Assembly: GCA_037176885.1 (NCBI GenBank)
Contig: JAWWNJ010000095.1
Location: 186,001 to 250,000, forward strand
DNA length: 64,000 bases
Reading direction: 5' to 3'
Source: Favolaschia claudopus
Taxonomy: Eukaryota > Basidiomycota > Agaricomycetes > Agaricales > Mycenaceae
Numbering within the stretch: the first letter of the stretch is position 1; each line of letters begins with the position of its first letter. Below the pieces are notes generated by a model. The model had not been told where the DNA came from. It was given only the letters and a program-made list of their open reading frames with translations, and ran no database searches. Shown piece after piece: positions 45,501 through 57,086 of this stretch. Position numbers and translations under genes: made by a program.

Positions 45501-48500
45501 ACATCCCATATTTCGTTGCTTTTCGTTTGCGAAGCCCACTCTTAGGCATTCTAAGCCATCTTGGCCTTGCCATCGAATAAAACAAAAGTTTCTCCCAAGT
45601 TTCTCCTGACTTCGATCTCCGGCACCAATGTTGTGATGTACCGAGCTCGGCATTACATGCCGATGCCGATTTGATTCCATCGCAGATTTCATCACATTTT
45701 CTGGGACGCCTACGGCAGGGGTTTCAGACTTCGAAAAATGCCTGCTAGAGGCTTTTACAGCCGCTACAAATAGAGTATTGTATGTTCAAACCCCCAAGAG
45801 CTGCGAAGAGAGTTGGCCATCTGTCAAACCAACTTCAAGCCTATGCGGCAGTGTGCAGCTCTGAGACGCAACTCAGTACTAAGAAAGATTGACAGAAGTA
45901 GTACCGCGATTTGATTCCTTCAGAAGGCACGCACCTCTCTAGACTAGCGGCTTCACAGTTCGAAGAAACGGCAATGATGATTTTATTAAAGTTGTTGAAT
46001 CCACAATTCGAGAGCTGGGAGATCTTTCGCAGAGAGAGTGCCTTCAACTTGACCCGAACAGAACAAAATAGATTGGGCTGAACACTCGAGTCAGATTATT
46101 CGGATTCAAGGAGCCAAACACACCGTCTTGTCTCTAAACAAACTCGCTTTCTCGACACTTTGCGTGGCCTGCACTGTCTCCACTCCAAATTGGTTTTGAC
46201 ATTCGAGGTCGCGGTGCGGCGGATTCGTCCTGATGTCCAATCGGCGTCCCCGGTGCAAGTTCGGTAAAAGTTTTAATTCGGCTCTGAACGCATTCAAAGC
46301 CGATTCCATCTGTGCCAAAATCGCACGCCGACTGGTTACTCGGGAGAATATCAACTCGTCAGCCCTCCTTCCGTTCCGTAACTCAGTATCAATACAGTTA
46401 CATCGACTGTTACCGGATTGCGTCCGGAATTGGCCACTGCCTTCAATATACCCCAGACAGGAGTCGAATCAGTAAAATCAGCGCCTGTCCTTGTACAACT
46501 CCTGACCGTAAGCCGAAACAGATTTTGTGTCGCAGTCCTAAGTTTTGGACGGATGTAACCTGAAGTAGGCATGCATTCAGACCTACCTTGCTTAACCTTG
46601 GCCTCAATTATATACAAGGGGTGGTTAATTGTCCCTGAAATGAACATTGATCGGAAGCTCCTTTTTCCAGTAGGTGTGTATTGATATCCATGGCCTTTCC
46701 TCGATTTCAAATCTTATTTTCTTGCGGGGACAGCCTCGACGCGGAGAAGTTGAACCGTGGGAAAGTAGTTTGATCACATCAACGTGTACATCGTCGCCTT
46801 TCAAAATTCAACAAGAACCCTTGCTGCGCTAAAATAGCGGCAGACTTTTTCCCTTGGCGTGTGGTAGTCAATTTTTGACATTAAGCTACTAGTTAGAGTG
46901 GAACCCGGAGCTTTCATCGAAGAGACAGAAATTGCGGGGAAACTCCGAGTCTTGAAACAGGCAAGGCGATATCGAGTATGCAGTAAAGATTCGGAACTAT
47001 TATATGTATCCCAGAAGATGAAGGAGTAGAATTTCTTGGAGAATTAGCAGGAGTTGGAGAGAACTGTAAGTAGAGCCGAGTTGGGAATCGGTTTACTCTA
47101 CATGATGGTCCTCGATCGTACCTTGAAATCAGTTCGAAATCCAGGTAAGTAAGCGGCGGTGAGCTTTTGAGTTCAGACACCGGATGAGATTTGGCAGAAT
47201 GTTCTGAAGGGACAGCTACTCTCTCAGTATTTTCTGTATACTCGTTGCTACCGTTCACTGCTTTTGCGTTACCGGCACAATCGAGACGATTTGAACCGTG
47301 TAAAAGTTTGGTTGATCACATCCCTTGACCCAACCTCGACTTTCAAATATTCATTCCCGGCTTGCATACGTTTGTGGCTACCGCAATCAGAAGCCTCAGC
47401 CGATTACAGCCGCCGCACGCGGAGAAATTAATCCACATTCCACTTACAGTAATATGTTGCAGCAGAGATGTGGGTGAGGCGAGAAAGTTGATTGACTAAA
47501 TACTACCCGCAGTTTAGATACAGACATAGGATCCCGTTTTCCTCGATCATCGCACGCTGACGTGATGATTCTCACCGCGAGACGGCAATGGTGACTGGGC
47601 GGAGGAAGCGGCGGGTGATGGATGCTTGAATGTGCCCGTTTGTAGTGGGTAGAAGCGGGCGTCTGGTGAGTCGAGGATTGATTGATTTTGGTGATGGTGA
47701 GTTGCCGACATCGAATTAGATAGGTGTGGGGGTCCCGAGGCTGTCTCAGAGCTTGTATGGGCGGGTGAGAGGCACGGTGTAACGCTGACACTTGAATATA
47801 TCGACAGAAGTGCTAAATATAGCGCAGCAGAGAATCTACCACCAAAATATATATATAACACAATCAACCAACACACACAACACTACAACACAAATATCTC
47901 AACAAGATACACTCAAATGTCTCTCGAAGAGTTCGTGGGGTTCGATCCGAAATCCAGATGTCACAGTGACGAGGATATAAGTCGACTTGCAAGTAAGAAC
48001 CTTGCACAAAACACGCTCTCACACACCGTAGATGGAAGTGATTCCGTCCGCGGACCTTTCCTTAAAATAGGAACTATAAAACGGTAGGATACAAGATACC
48101 AACAAAGTTGAATATCAGGGCGAGATTGAAACAATGACCACAGACAGTTTCCGCGGCAGACTGTACAATTCTTATAGCGCCAGTTACGCTACAGACCTGA
48201 ACCTCCAAGTTCCAGGAACCTTTGACACTCCTTTATATAGCACAAGTCTTTAGGCGAGGACTAGTCAGATCTCTTCAGGTTATACGCCAGCAGTTCCAAC
48301 GCAATGCTTTAGCAGATGGACAGTTCCACTCTTCTTCAGACTCAGGGAGATACTAGTTCACTCTTGAGCACACGTATCTTCACAATGAGATAGACAGTCC
48401 GCGGGCAGTAGAGGCAGGCAGTTCCTCACACACTAAGGCCACGACAAAGCTACTCGAAAGCAAAGCCTCCGCGGGTGAACACTCTCGAAACAATGCTTAA

Positions 48501-50990
48501 GATTCACACTTGACTTGAACTCCAACACAATTTCTATTAAGACAAACGAGTAGACAATATCTTTATATATGCCTCTACGTTGCTGCCTGAGTTCACCAAC
48601 GCTGTCCAATAGACTGAGCGCGATGTCCTCCTGCTCAACGAGAAATACAGGTCCTTTTATACTAATGCCAAGAAATACATCACATAAATAGTACAGAGTA
48701 AGCAATGTCGATCCAATTGAGTAGAGAGATGGTATATTGGTATTTGGGTGTCCCGGAGGACCTTCGGCAGCCTCTTGGCTTGTCGATCCAACGGTAGAAA
48801 GTCAGCAGTTATGACTCCCACGGTTGAATCACTGTATTGTGGAAGCCCGCGGAACACCATCATTGGTGATCCCGTCAATCCGTCACTTGCGGCAACCCTT
48901 CCGATGGTGCCATCAACGCCTCTACTAACTCCTAAGACTATTCTTGGGACATTCCAATTCACTCGCGATTTCACGGACCCGTCTGTTGTCCAATTTATCA
49001 AGCCACCAAGTCATCCGCGCTGACTCCAATATAGAAATAGATTTCTAATGAAGTTGCCGCACCTGTTCGGCTTCCGCATCACACATCATCACTCCTGTCA
49101 AAGACCTCATGTCTTGCCATAACTCTGCCTTCTGATCCTGGCACCGGCATCTCCTGTATGAGATCCCTTTCCGCTGTTCCAGCCGTCTATTTATAGTCGG
49201 CAGCCCGCGGCATCTGTCCCTTGACTGATTAGCCGCCGCGGCGCCTTCTATATCCTGGTAGACCTTCGTCTAAGTCCATAGTACACAAAGTACTTGACTC
49301 TTCGTCACTCTATCTGAGGGTTCTGTTATGGAACAGATCCATAGTACTGCAGTAGGCTTTATTAATATAATACCTTTCTCCTGTAGTGGGTTTTACGGTC
49401 AACAGCTCGGAGCTCACTTTGACCCTCCTTAGTGTCACCAACAGAGGTACTGACTTCCTATTGATAGTCGAGTAAGACTATAGTCGTGGCGGGTAGTTGG
49501 GTTGTTTAGGGCCGCACTTGACTTAAAATAGCCAGATATAACGCGCAAAAATGGCCAGTCGTTACAACGGTATCTTTGCTATTCCTCCTTGTTATAAGTG
49601 CTAACTGGTTCGGTCTGGATAACTCTAGATGGAAAACAGTGGCGTTGGGGGACGAGGGCGGAAATGGAACTAACCTTGTTTTTCCAGCCAATGCTACCCC
49701 ATCCCGCGCTTTGTTCTCGCCGCTGCGTGCTCGCTGGGCCTGACCAAAGACCCATGAACACGTGTTGGTTCAGCTCGGTTTACCTGCGGCGGTTCTTGAT
49801 TGATACTCCTTTTGTCCGACGTTCTTCATATTTTGATATTCTAATGGTCGGGATTCAATGGCGCGGATGCTACAGCGTCGAGTTTCCGAGGGAGTGGGCG
49901 GGATAATTGGCGCTTGTTGTGAACATATAGCCTGGAAAATCAAGTGATTTCTTGTATATCCTGGATCAGAAGAAATACTTATTTGTGGCATCGCATAAGG
50001 TGCGCAATCTCACTGTCACCGCTCGCTCTCCTGCATCGCGATGTCCACCTACATAGAGCTACCTTTCAGCCCCCGGTAGCATCGGATAACACGCCAGATT
50101 CTTATTGTTTGACTCGGTTTCATCAAGAAATCAACTCGTAGATTTCTCCGCGACCCCAAACGGAAGAAGATGACATATCTCACCTTTCGACGAAGACCAC
50201 CGCGGGCGCCTCGTGTCGATGGATACGGTAGGGCCTTAAAAAGGGGTAAATCCCCTGGATAGCGGTGAGCTGGGACAGGCGAGTCGAAACAAGTGTAGTT
50301 ACGCTGTGTCAGGGGAACCCCCGCTTCACTCCCTCCGGCTCCGGCCCCGGACTCCGTTTCTCCGGCCCCCGGCTCCGTTCTTCTGGCTTCCGGACCCCCG
50401 GCCTCCGCTCCTCCGCCCCGGACCTCCGACTGGGACCGCGCCTGCGATCAAGCTCGTGATTACTGTCGGGCCAACCGTTCCCGAGGCATGTGATAGTTGT
50501 AGGGACTATATAGCTAGACTCCTGACGTGGGAGAATCCATTCCTGTCTTCTCTTTGGATTCTCCCTCGTCAGGTTAGTGCCTGTACTATTGTAGCGTACT
50601 TCTATTTATCTTTGGATTCTCCCTCGTCAGGACTCTTGAGTTATCTCGGGCCTCGGGGTTGCCCTTACACGCTGCACATGATCAAACAACATGAAAGGAA
50701 CAGAATAGAGAACTTACTTCAAGTCGAATAGCTAAGATCTTGAAGGTCGGGGACGCTATGGCGACACTGTTAGCCGGTCCTGTGAATACTCGTCAATCCA
50801 ACACCAAGCAGACTTTCCGTAAGTAATCTTCTCTTCGATGGACGAGATGAACACACACAGATAGCAATACTATGCTCAACATAAATCATAGCAAACTAGG
50901 TGTGTGAGATAGTAGGCCTACTGTTGTTATATCAGGTTTCTTGACACAATTGACACAAACCTACCTTTTCAACCATAGTCAAGGCAGGCC
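45501..50990. other. internal region of the outer transposon, no gene recognised
   Basis: About 5.5 kb without a convincing gene. Two related segments of about 60 bases (46752-46815 and 47288-47352) share GTTGAACCGTG-like and TTGATCACATC words. CCGCGG-type words recur between 48047 and 48845. A C/T/G-rich stretch, with repeated CTCCGG, lies at 50325-50440. Minus-strand frames at 48433-48705 and 48657-49001 could be retrotransposon debris but show no diagnostic motif. Confidence 0.5.
50521..50631. repeat. foldback and direct repeat of an 18-mer
   Basis: CCTGACGTGGGAGAATCC (50521-50538) pairs with GGATTCTCCCTCGTCAGG (50556-50573) with one mismatch across a 17-base loop. The latter 18-mer recurs exactly at 50614-50631. 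Confidence 0.88.
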
Positions 50991-50998
50991 CGAAAGCG
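50991..50998. repeat. target-site duplication CGAAAGCG, left copy
   Basis: Identical to 56679-56686. An 8-bp duplication is the size reported for Zisupton/KDZ transposons. Confidence 0.88.
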
Positions 50999-51397
50999 GA
51001 GTAATATGCCCGCCGGTGGAAAGTTCATTGGCGGCCACCATTGGCCGCTGTTGTATCTTGGTGGACGTTGTCGGACGTCAAGAGATGTTGTTGGACAACG
51101 GCTCCCACAGTACGGCAAGATAAGATACTGATATCCGTTGACATCCGGCAATCTCCACTGGCGATCATCGGCCCATAATTCTCTTGTCATCCACCAACAT
51201 CCACCATTATCCACTGGCTTTCATTGAACTTTACTGGCGGCCAAGCTACACGTTTTCTATAATTCCATCCAGGCTAGTCATCTGAGGTACTGCCCATATG
51301 GCCAACGGGCTTCAATGGCCGTCGCTGGCGCCCATAAAATCCCAGCCATCTTCGAGCGAAAACTCAGTTACTTCACCACTTTCCCCCCACTTCTGCT

Positions 51398-53403
51398 ATG
51401 TCTCAAGACGTCCCCGCAATCACCAGCGCACCTTTTCATAAGAAGCTTAAGGCTGAGCTTCAGATCATTGCATCTGAGATGGGCTTGAATTCTAATGCTA
51501 CCGTCCCGAACCTTCGCAAAGCAATTCAAGAGCACCTGCGCACGCATGCGGAATTGGCCGACAACCCGAAGTATCTCACTCTCTTCGCACAGCGCACTGG
51601 CGCGGCTCCTCCTGCTCGAACCTCTGCGGACAAAGCCAATGAAGAGGCATTGCAGGAGCCTATTGTTCCCGAGACGGTCACCGGGTGCGCAAATTTATTC
51701 CTTATATCTCTCTTTCATGAACGGGGGCTGATGGCACGAATGAAGCGCTAATCGCACTCTGATCGAGCGCAAGATCAAGACCGATCCGCCAGCCCAATTT
51801 TCGAGACTCTCTCTCGAGGACGGCGCGGCTCATCAGCGCAAATCGGTAGATGAAACGCTCGAGCAGGGTGCGTGAGGGGTCTCCTCCATTTTCCTATTTA
51901 ACTGTCTGTCAGATTCCGAGTCGGGATCGGATTCCGAGTCTGTTGCGAGTCGTCCCGCAACTCCCGTTCGCCAGGAACAAGACAAGAAGGCTCCGGCGCA
52001 TGAGCAGAAGAAAGCAGTTCATGCTGCTCTTCCTGGTGCGAGGTGTCTCCTCTCATTTAACTTGATGATCGCTGAATATATTCAAGAGGTCATTCGAGTC
52101 AATTTTTTTGACATGAATCGACCTCAGGCACGGCCGCATGAGGTCCCCGTTCTTAGTCGCGACGTGAACATCGCGACACTTGCAGCCCAAACGGGCGGCG
52201 TTGAGTACGTCGCCTCCCTCAAGGAACTCCTTCCCGTGGCGTTTGCAAATGATTCCCCCGTGAAAGGTATGTAAGCTTTTTGACTGTTATCTGTCATATA
52301 CTGACCGTGCTGTTATACAGAGCGCGCGGGGAGAATCTATCGTCCCAATGTTCGCCGCGACGCCTCCCCACACAATGTTGGGAAGGTGGAAGCTATTCTC
52401 GACGGGGTCTCTCGCCCACTCAACATTCCCGAGCTTAATGCTTATACCCTTCGCGACGAGGGCGGGAGTCTTTTCTGTGACCTTTATATGTCCACCTCTG
52501 ACGGTGTAGAACATTCTGATGAGACTGCGCCGGTCGGCGGTAATGAGACTTCCGCGGTATGAATATCATTGACTACACCATTCATCTCGTTTACGCTTGC
52601 TCAGGATCAACGTCTCACATTCACTGGGGCAGGCAGCGATATTCCTCTTGCAATCGCGAGGGATCGCGCCGTCCACAATCCCAGTGTCGGTGACACTTTA
52701 GACGCTTTCGTCGTGTTCCTCCATGCGTTCCTGAAGGAATCTATTCCCGAACTCCCCGACGCGGGTCATGTGTGGCCTCGTGCAAAGTATATTAGCACGA
52801 TGCTTCTGCGCCACTTACTTGAGGTAAAGGTTATGACGGTTTTGACTGCTTGGAGTCGTCCAACTGGCGGTTACCTTGTTCCGCACGGTAAGTTCTTTTT
52901 CTTGTGATTCACTACGTCGACTTATATTCCTATACATAGGTCATGGTGAATTCTCCGGGATGAGATTCACCAAGGACGAAGTTCTGCTTACCATCAACAT
53001 CAAGAGCTCGAGCTCGAGCAACGATAACCTTCTTTTTGCTCCAGACAACCTCGCGCCGTGGCCGAGAGCGAAGGAATGGTACGAGAGCGGCGGTAAAACT
53101 CACAAGGATTCGTTTGACAGAATGACGACGTCCAAGTTCAAGAAGGGCCTCAAGCAGCGCCTCGATGGTTCGGATCATCCTCAGTCCAGCGCCAGCAGGA
53201 ACCGTCGCCGCAGCCCTTCGCCGTCTGCCGCCGAGGGCTCCTCGCGTAAACATAGGCGCTCAGTCAGTGTTTCTAGTGACGATTCGGTGGACTTGAAGCG
53301 TCGCTCCAAGAAGAAGGGGGCTTCGAAGAAGCGGCGGGGGCGCTCCATCACTTCGGAGAATTTGGACGACAATGTCCCTTTGCACTTGGGGTATAGCTAT
53401 TAG
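51398..53403 (+). CDS. KDZ-element accessory protein with SAP-like N-terminus
   Basis: The product begins MSQDVPAITSAPFHKKLKAEL. Residues about 13-45 (LQIIASEMGLNSNATVPNLRKAIQEHL) resemble a SAP motif, a small DNA-binding helix-turn-helix. Five or six introns are inferred, most of them GT-AG and in frame; exon 2 (near 51750-51860) is uncertain. Middle exons include VEYVASLKELLPVAF, RAGRIYRPNVRRDASPH and HVWPRAKYISTMLLRHLL. The C-terminus is strongly basic with Ser/Arg and Lys runs (RNRRRSPSPS, RSKKKGASKKRRGR), like a nuclear-localisation or nucleic-acid-binding tail. It lies between the left transposon end and the transposase, on the same strand, so it probably belongs to the element. No enzymatic motif was seen and its role is unknown. 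Confidence 0.75.
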
Positions 53404-53557
53404 TTTACATGTTGTTTGCATTCATAAATTCGAGTACTTGCCATTTGCGCGCACATAATGTTTACGCGGCTCAGTCTAAGAATCAAAAACGGTACACACA
53501 GCACTGCAAACAAAGACACAGCCCTTAGGCATCTTGTTCTTAACCTTCACCACGAAG

Positions 53558-55763
53558 ATGCCGCCAACTGTGAGCGATCTGGTTCTTGTCCTCCAATTGT
53601 TTCTTCCTGCCGGACTCTCCATCGAGAAAGCCTTCTACCTAATCGGTGTCATCATATCGATTTATCCTTTGCTTCGTCTCCACATCAATCAAAGGCGACA
53701 GCCTCACCAGCCGGCACGTACTGCGTGGACGAAAACAATTCTGACGCTTCTCAAGGCCGCGTTCAAATCTGACAGTGACGAGGATGACTTGGTGTGGGCT
53801 ACAGGAATGGATTTCACGCCAGACGACTTCGCACAACGTATCTGCGACGACCTCGAGCCTCTGTATAACATGCTCGGTCTCAACCCGCAGAACCTGGCTG
53901 CACAATCTCCTGGCCTGCTATTTCCAACTCCACGACGTATCCTCTGTACCTCCAGACTTTCCTGCGCATTCTGCCCAGTTGCAGACTTGAATATCATCCC
54001 GACGCTTCGCCGACGTGTTGATAATCAGACAGTTTGGATTCTCGACGAATCCTTTTGCTGGGTCCAAGCAGATCTTGTAATCGCCCACTGCGCGACATGT
54101 CGCGCGGATTATTTCCCCGATCGCATTACCTACAAGGATGCGAACGGGCGGCGCCGCCAGAAATTGGAGTTATCTACCGATTTTCTGCGCATCTCGAAAC
54201 ACGGGATCTGGGCCCACAAAAAAAATCGCCCTTTTCCAAGAACACGCTGTTCATCGATTGCATGCCGGGTGGTCAAATTTGGCAGAATTGATCAACGACT
54301 TCACGGGAACGCAGAGAAAGCTCACCTATCGGCAATCGCAACGGCTCTTTGTTGAACATTTTTCCCGCCGTCTCCTTCATTTCCACAAACGGGACAACTT
54401 CTCCTGCGATGCACACCCCAGTACAAAATTGCTGGCAGAGGCAGTTCGGAGAGAGATCGGGGTCAATGGCGGTTTTTTAGAATCCGCGATGGCACATGGC
54501 TGCACGAATTGTACACATCTCAAACGCTATCGATCCGATCTTGCTGCTGAAGGAGCGAATTTCGGAGATGCACAGGGCGTGGCAGGAGTGGAAGCGGATG
54601 GTGGATCTGTACGCCCTTTGATTTCATTTTAGCCCGTACAAACTAACTTCCCCGATGAAAGAACGCCAACGCACCTGATGTAGGTGAAAATCCTTTCGAT
54701 CCGCCTGCACAACAAGATGCGCCGCCGGCCGGGCAGCCGCGAGGATATGTTCGGTTAGCGGTCATGGACGGAAAAAACATACCGCATCAGGTGCGTTAAG
54801 ATCGAGGCTACTGCACGGTCGCTGATTTTGTTTTGTTGTGCTAAATAGAAATGTGCACTTGACCAATGCGAGAGACCTCTCGTCAATTACAAAAATGGTC
54901 GTTTTTGTGAAGCGCATCTCAATTTGCAAGATGTTTGCGGTATCGTTCCTTGCGGGCTCCCCGTTCAGAGTCCTGGTGCTCTCACTTGTGCGACGGAATC
55001 TCACATTCAATGGCACCGGGATTACAGCTCCCGTTTTGCTCGCCTGTCATTTCCAGGAGTGCGTCGGGTCATTCGCCGACAACAGGAGCATAGCGCGAGC
55101 AACGGACAACACGGACCCACACTTGAAGTCGCCCTTCCCCCCCTCGGCGACACTCCGGGAAATCAGGTGGTACACACCTTCAAAGCAAAGTCAACATATT
55201 GCTTGCAGACAGTTCAGTGGGCTTGCGGTTATCCAGTGGGATGGGGCAAATGTTACCGCTCGGAGAGCTCACCTCAGGTCTTGGGCATTCTCAACCGCAT
55301 CTGGGCAAATTTCCCGAACTTCAAACCAAGCTTCGTTGCATACGACGACGCCTGCAATCTGCTGCGCCACATTATCACTCAGAATCCCAACGATCCGTGG
55401 ATTGTCACGACCAAGTTCATCGTAGACGCCTGGCATTACATCAACCATCGCGCTACCGACGTTCTTTGCCGTTTGTGGTGCAATCCCGCACCCAAGAACG
55501 GCTCTCAACCAGATCTCGTGCTAGTTGAAGAGGATTCTAATGGGATTCAGCATGAAACCCGGGCGTTTAATACGGAGACAGCGGAGCAGCTGAACTCGTG
55601 GCTCAGTGGCTTTGAGTCGCAACTTCGACACATGTCCGACGTCAACTATGACTTCTATGTTCACGTTCTACTGATGATTTACGCAGAGCGGGTCGATAAA
55701 CATGTCGCAGCCAAGAATTTGCAGTTGAGCGAGGAATTCTGGGCGGAGGCTACTGGGGAATAG
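53558..55763 (+). pseudogene. KDZ transposase with CxC5/CxC6-like cysteine cluster, frameshifted
   Basis: The frame opens at the ATG 53558 (MPPTVSDLVLVLQLF). It contains paired-Cys segments (CAFCP; HCATCRADYFPDRITY) like the CxC5 cluster associated with KDZ transposases. The frame breaks in a run of eight A at 54218-54225. It resumes one base on as IALFQEHAVHRLHAGW...LINDFTGTQRKLTYRQ. An intron near 54790-54845 is followed by a CxC6-like cluster (CALDQCERPL, FCEAHLNLQDVCG) and the catalytic half. Key catalytic-half segments are TFKAKSTYCLQTVQWACGYPVGW and FVAYDDACNLLRHI, with an Asp-Asp in the position typical of KDZ. It ends FWAEATGE. The break is a +1 shift (or one A too many), and a homopolymer error in the assembly is as likely as real loss of function. 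Confidence 0.85.
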
Positions 55764-56384
55764 TAGATATTTCACAACTAGTTAGATCTCGATTGTAAGC
55801 ATCGACAGATTGTTTGGATGATTAGGACTGAATATTAGGAGTATATTTAGGCGGACAGTCATTTTCCTTTTTTGCATTCTGGACATACAGAGAACATATG
55901 ATGAGTCTAAGAAGCCGTATATATCTGGCATTCTCTCATGATGGACGCGACACAGAAACAAAACATGTGACCGTATCGACCTTTTCGTCCCTCTAAAACT
56001 CTGGTGATGAACCGAGACAAAAACTTTTGAATGTCTAGTCTAAGCGTACCTCGATGGTATTTCCAACTTCTGGCTTCCCTGATCGAGCAGTTCACAATAT
56101 ACAGCGAAAAATAAACATCTCTTTCCTAATTGGGGAACTGGTTGAAACACCGGGTGTTTATCGAGATTCTGATGATAATTCTCCTCAAGAGCTCGAGGAT
56201 AGTAATATTGTGCTTATAACAGTCTACATTGCAAGTGTACGCTTCCCTGAAGTCGTACTTTGCATGTTACTGAGCAAATGATCCGCATTGATATTACTTG
56301 ATCATGAACTTAATATTATTAGTATACAAGCAAACACTTTGCTAGATCCCATTGGCAGCCATACAGTTTTCCTTTTTTCAAAGC
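55764..56384. other. 3' region of the KDZ element
   Basis: A/T-rich stretch between the transposase stop and the right subterminal array. No gene recognised. Confidence 0.55.
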
Positions 56385-56640
56385 CATTGAAGTTCATTGT
56401 ACTCCAGTGATATCCACTGGAATGCACTGGGTCTTGGCTGTACGGGAAGCCAATGAATTCCATTGCATTGCACCGGAGTACAGTAAAAGACGGCGAGTTT
56501 CAATGGCTCAGCGGCAACTTACGAGCCAGTGAACTCCACTGGAGAACGTCGACTTCCACTGGCTGCATTCAGTCCATTGTAGTCCATTGAACTCCATTGA
56601 TTCGGCAAATGCGGTCCAGTGGTAAACAGTGCCGAACGGT
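56385..56640. repeat. right subterminal array of the KDZ element
   Basis: Degenerate copies of CCACTGGA, CCATTGAA and TCCATTG words; similar words occur at the left end (51020-51340). Confidence 0.75.
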
Positions 56641-56678
56641 GCCGAACAATGCCGTTTCCACTGCCGCGTATATTACTG

Positions 56679-56686
56679 CGAAAGCG
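56679..56686. repeat. target-site duplication CGAAAGCG, right copy
   Basis: Identical to 50991-50998. Confidence 0.88.
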
Positions 56687-56809
56687 CGGCATGGAATGCC
56701 GAGGATCGCCGGGAGGTGATTGAGGTCCACTTCCGGCGATCAGCGCTCGAAACAACGGCATACTTATGCCGCTTATGGGCATGCCGCGTATCAATGACAG
56801 CTCATGAGG

Positions 56810-57030
56810 ATGATCTGGGATGTGTTAGGACAGGTTCTGTCCTCAAACTCTCCCCTTTTAGCTTGTTTTGGGTTTCACCGAGTCGTCATTAGGACAGGTC
56901 CCAAGGTAGTCCCAAGTCATCCTAGGGATGAGCAGAGATTGGTGAGGATATTGTCAGGTTCGATGAGGATCGGGTGGGATTAGCGAGGATTGACGAGGAT
57001 GAACTGGGATGATCGATGACGAGCTAGGAT
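56810..57030. repeat. right subterminal array of the outer transposon
   Basis: GATGAGGAT, GGGATGA and GATTGACGAGGAT words, the inverted counterpart of the array at 45285-45500. Confidence 0.75.
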
Positions 57031-57080
57031 GGGCAGTCACAACCAAAACCATTTATTTTTGTCCGATGGCGGCCTTCATA

Positions 57081-57086
57081 GTTGTG
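57081..57086. repeat. target-site duplication GTTGTG, right copy
   Basis: Exact match to 45238-45243; beyond it the pheromone promoter resumes. Confidence 0.75.

Larger units (their letters stand above)
50999..56678 (+). mobile_element. 5.7-kb KDZ (Kyakuja-Dileera-Zisupton) DNA transposon, nested
   Basis: Its ends are inverted repeats beginning GAGTAATATGC on the left and CAGTAATATAC on the right (reverse complement); similarity runs on for about 30 bases through CGG-GTGGAAA and CATTG words. A perfect 8-bp duplication flanks it. Inside each end are subterminal arrays of CCATTGG/CCACTGG-like words (about 51020-51340 and 56385-56640). Two plus-strand genes fill the middle: a SAP-like protein and the KDZ transposase. 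It sits inside the outer element, so it arrived later. The transposase frame is broken once, so this copy may be inactive. Confidence 0.88.
45244..57080. mobile_element. 11.8-kb composite DNA transposon inserted in the pheromone 3 promoter
   Basis: The ends are imperfect inverted repeats. The first 20 bases and the reverse complement of the last 20 match at 13 positions, and both continue into CGGACAAAA. Next to each end is a degenerate short-word array built on ATCC/GGAT (about 45285-45500 and 56810-57030), as subterminal repeats. A 6-bp duplication flanks it. Without the nested element at 50999-56678 it is about 6.15 kb and shows no transposase of its own, so it was probably mobilised in trans. 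Its superfamily is unclear; subterminal arrays plus TIRs would suit KDZ, hAT or P-like elements. Confidence 0.78.

Noticed and set aside
48433..49001. Minus-strand frames as a gypsy or copia polyprotein fragment
   Set aside because: No protease, RT, integrase or zinc-knuckle motif could be found; composition alone is not enough.
54218..54225. Programmed -1 frameshift in the transposase
   Set aside because: The downstream half is in the +1 frame; -1 leads to an early stop, so the slippery-looking sequence does not explain it.
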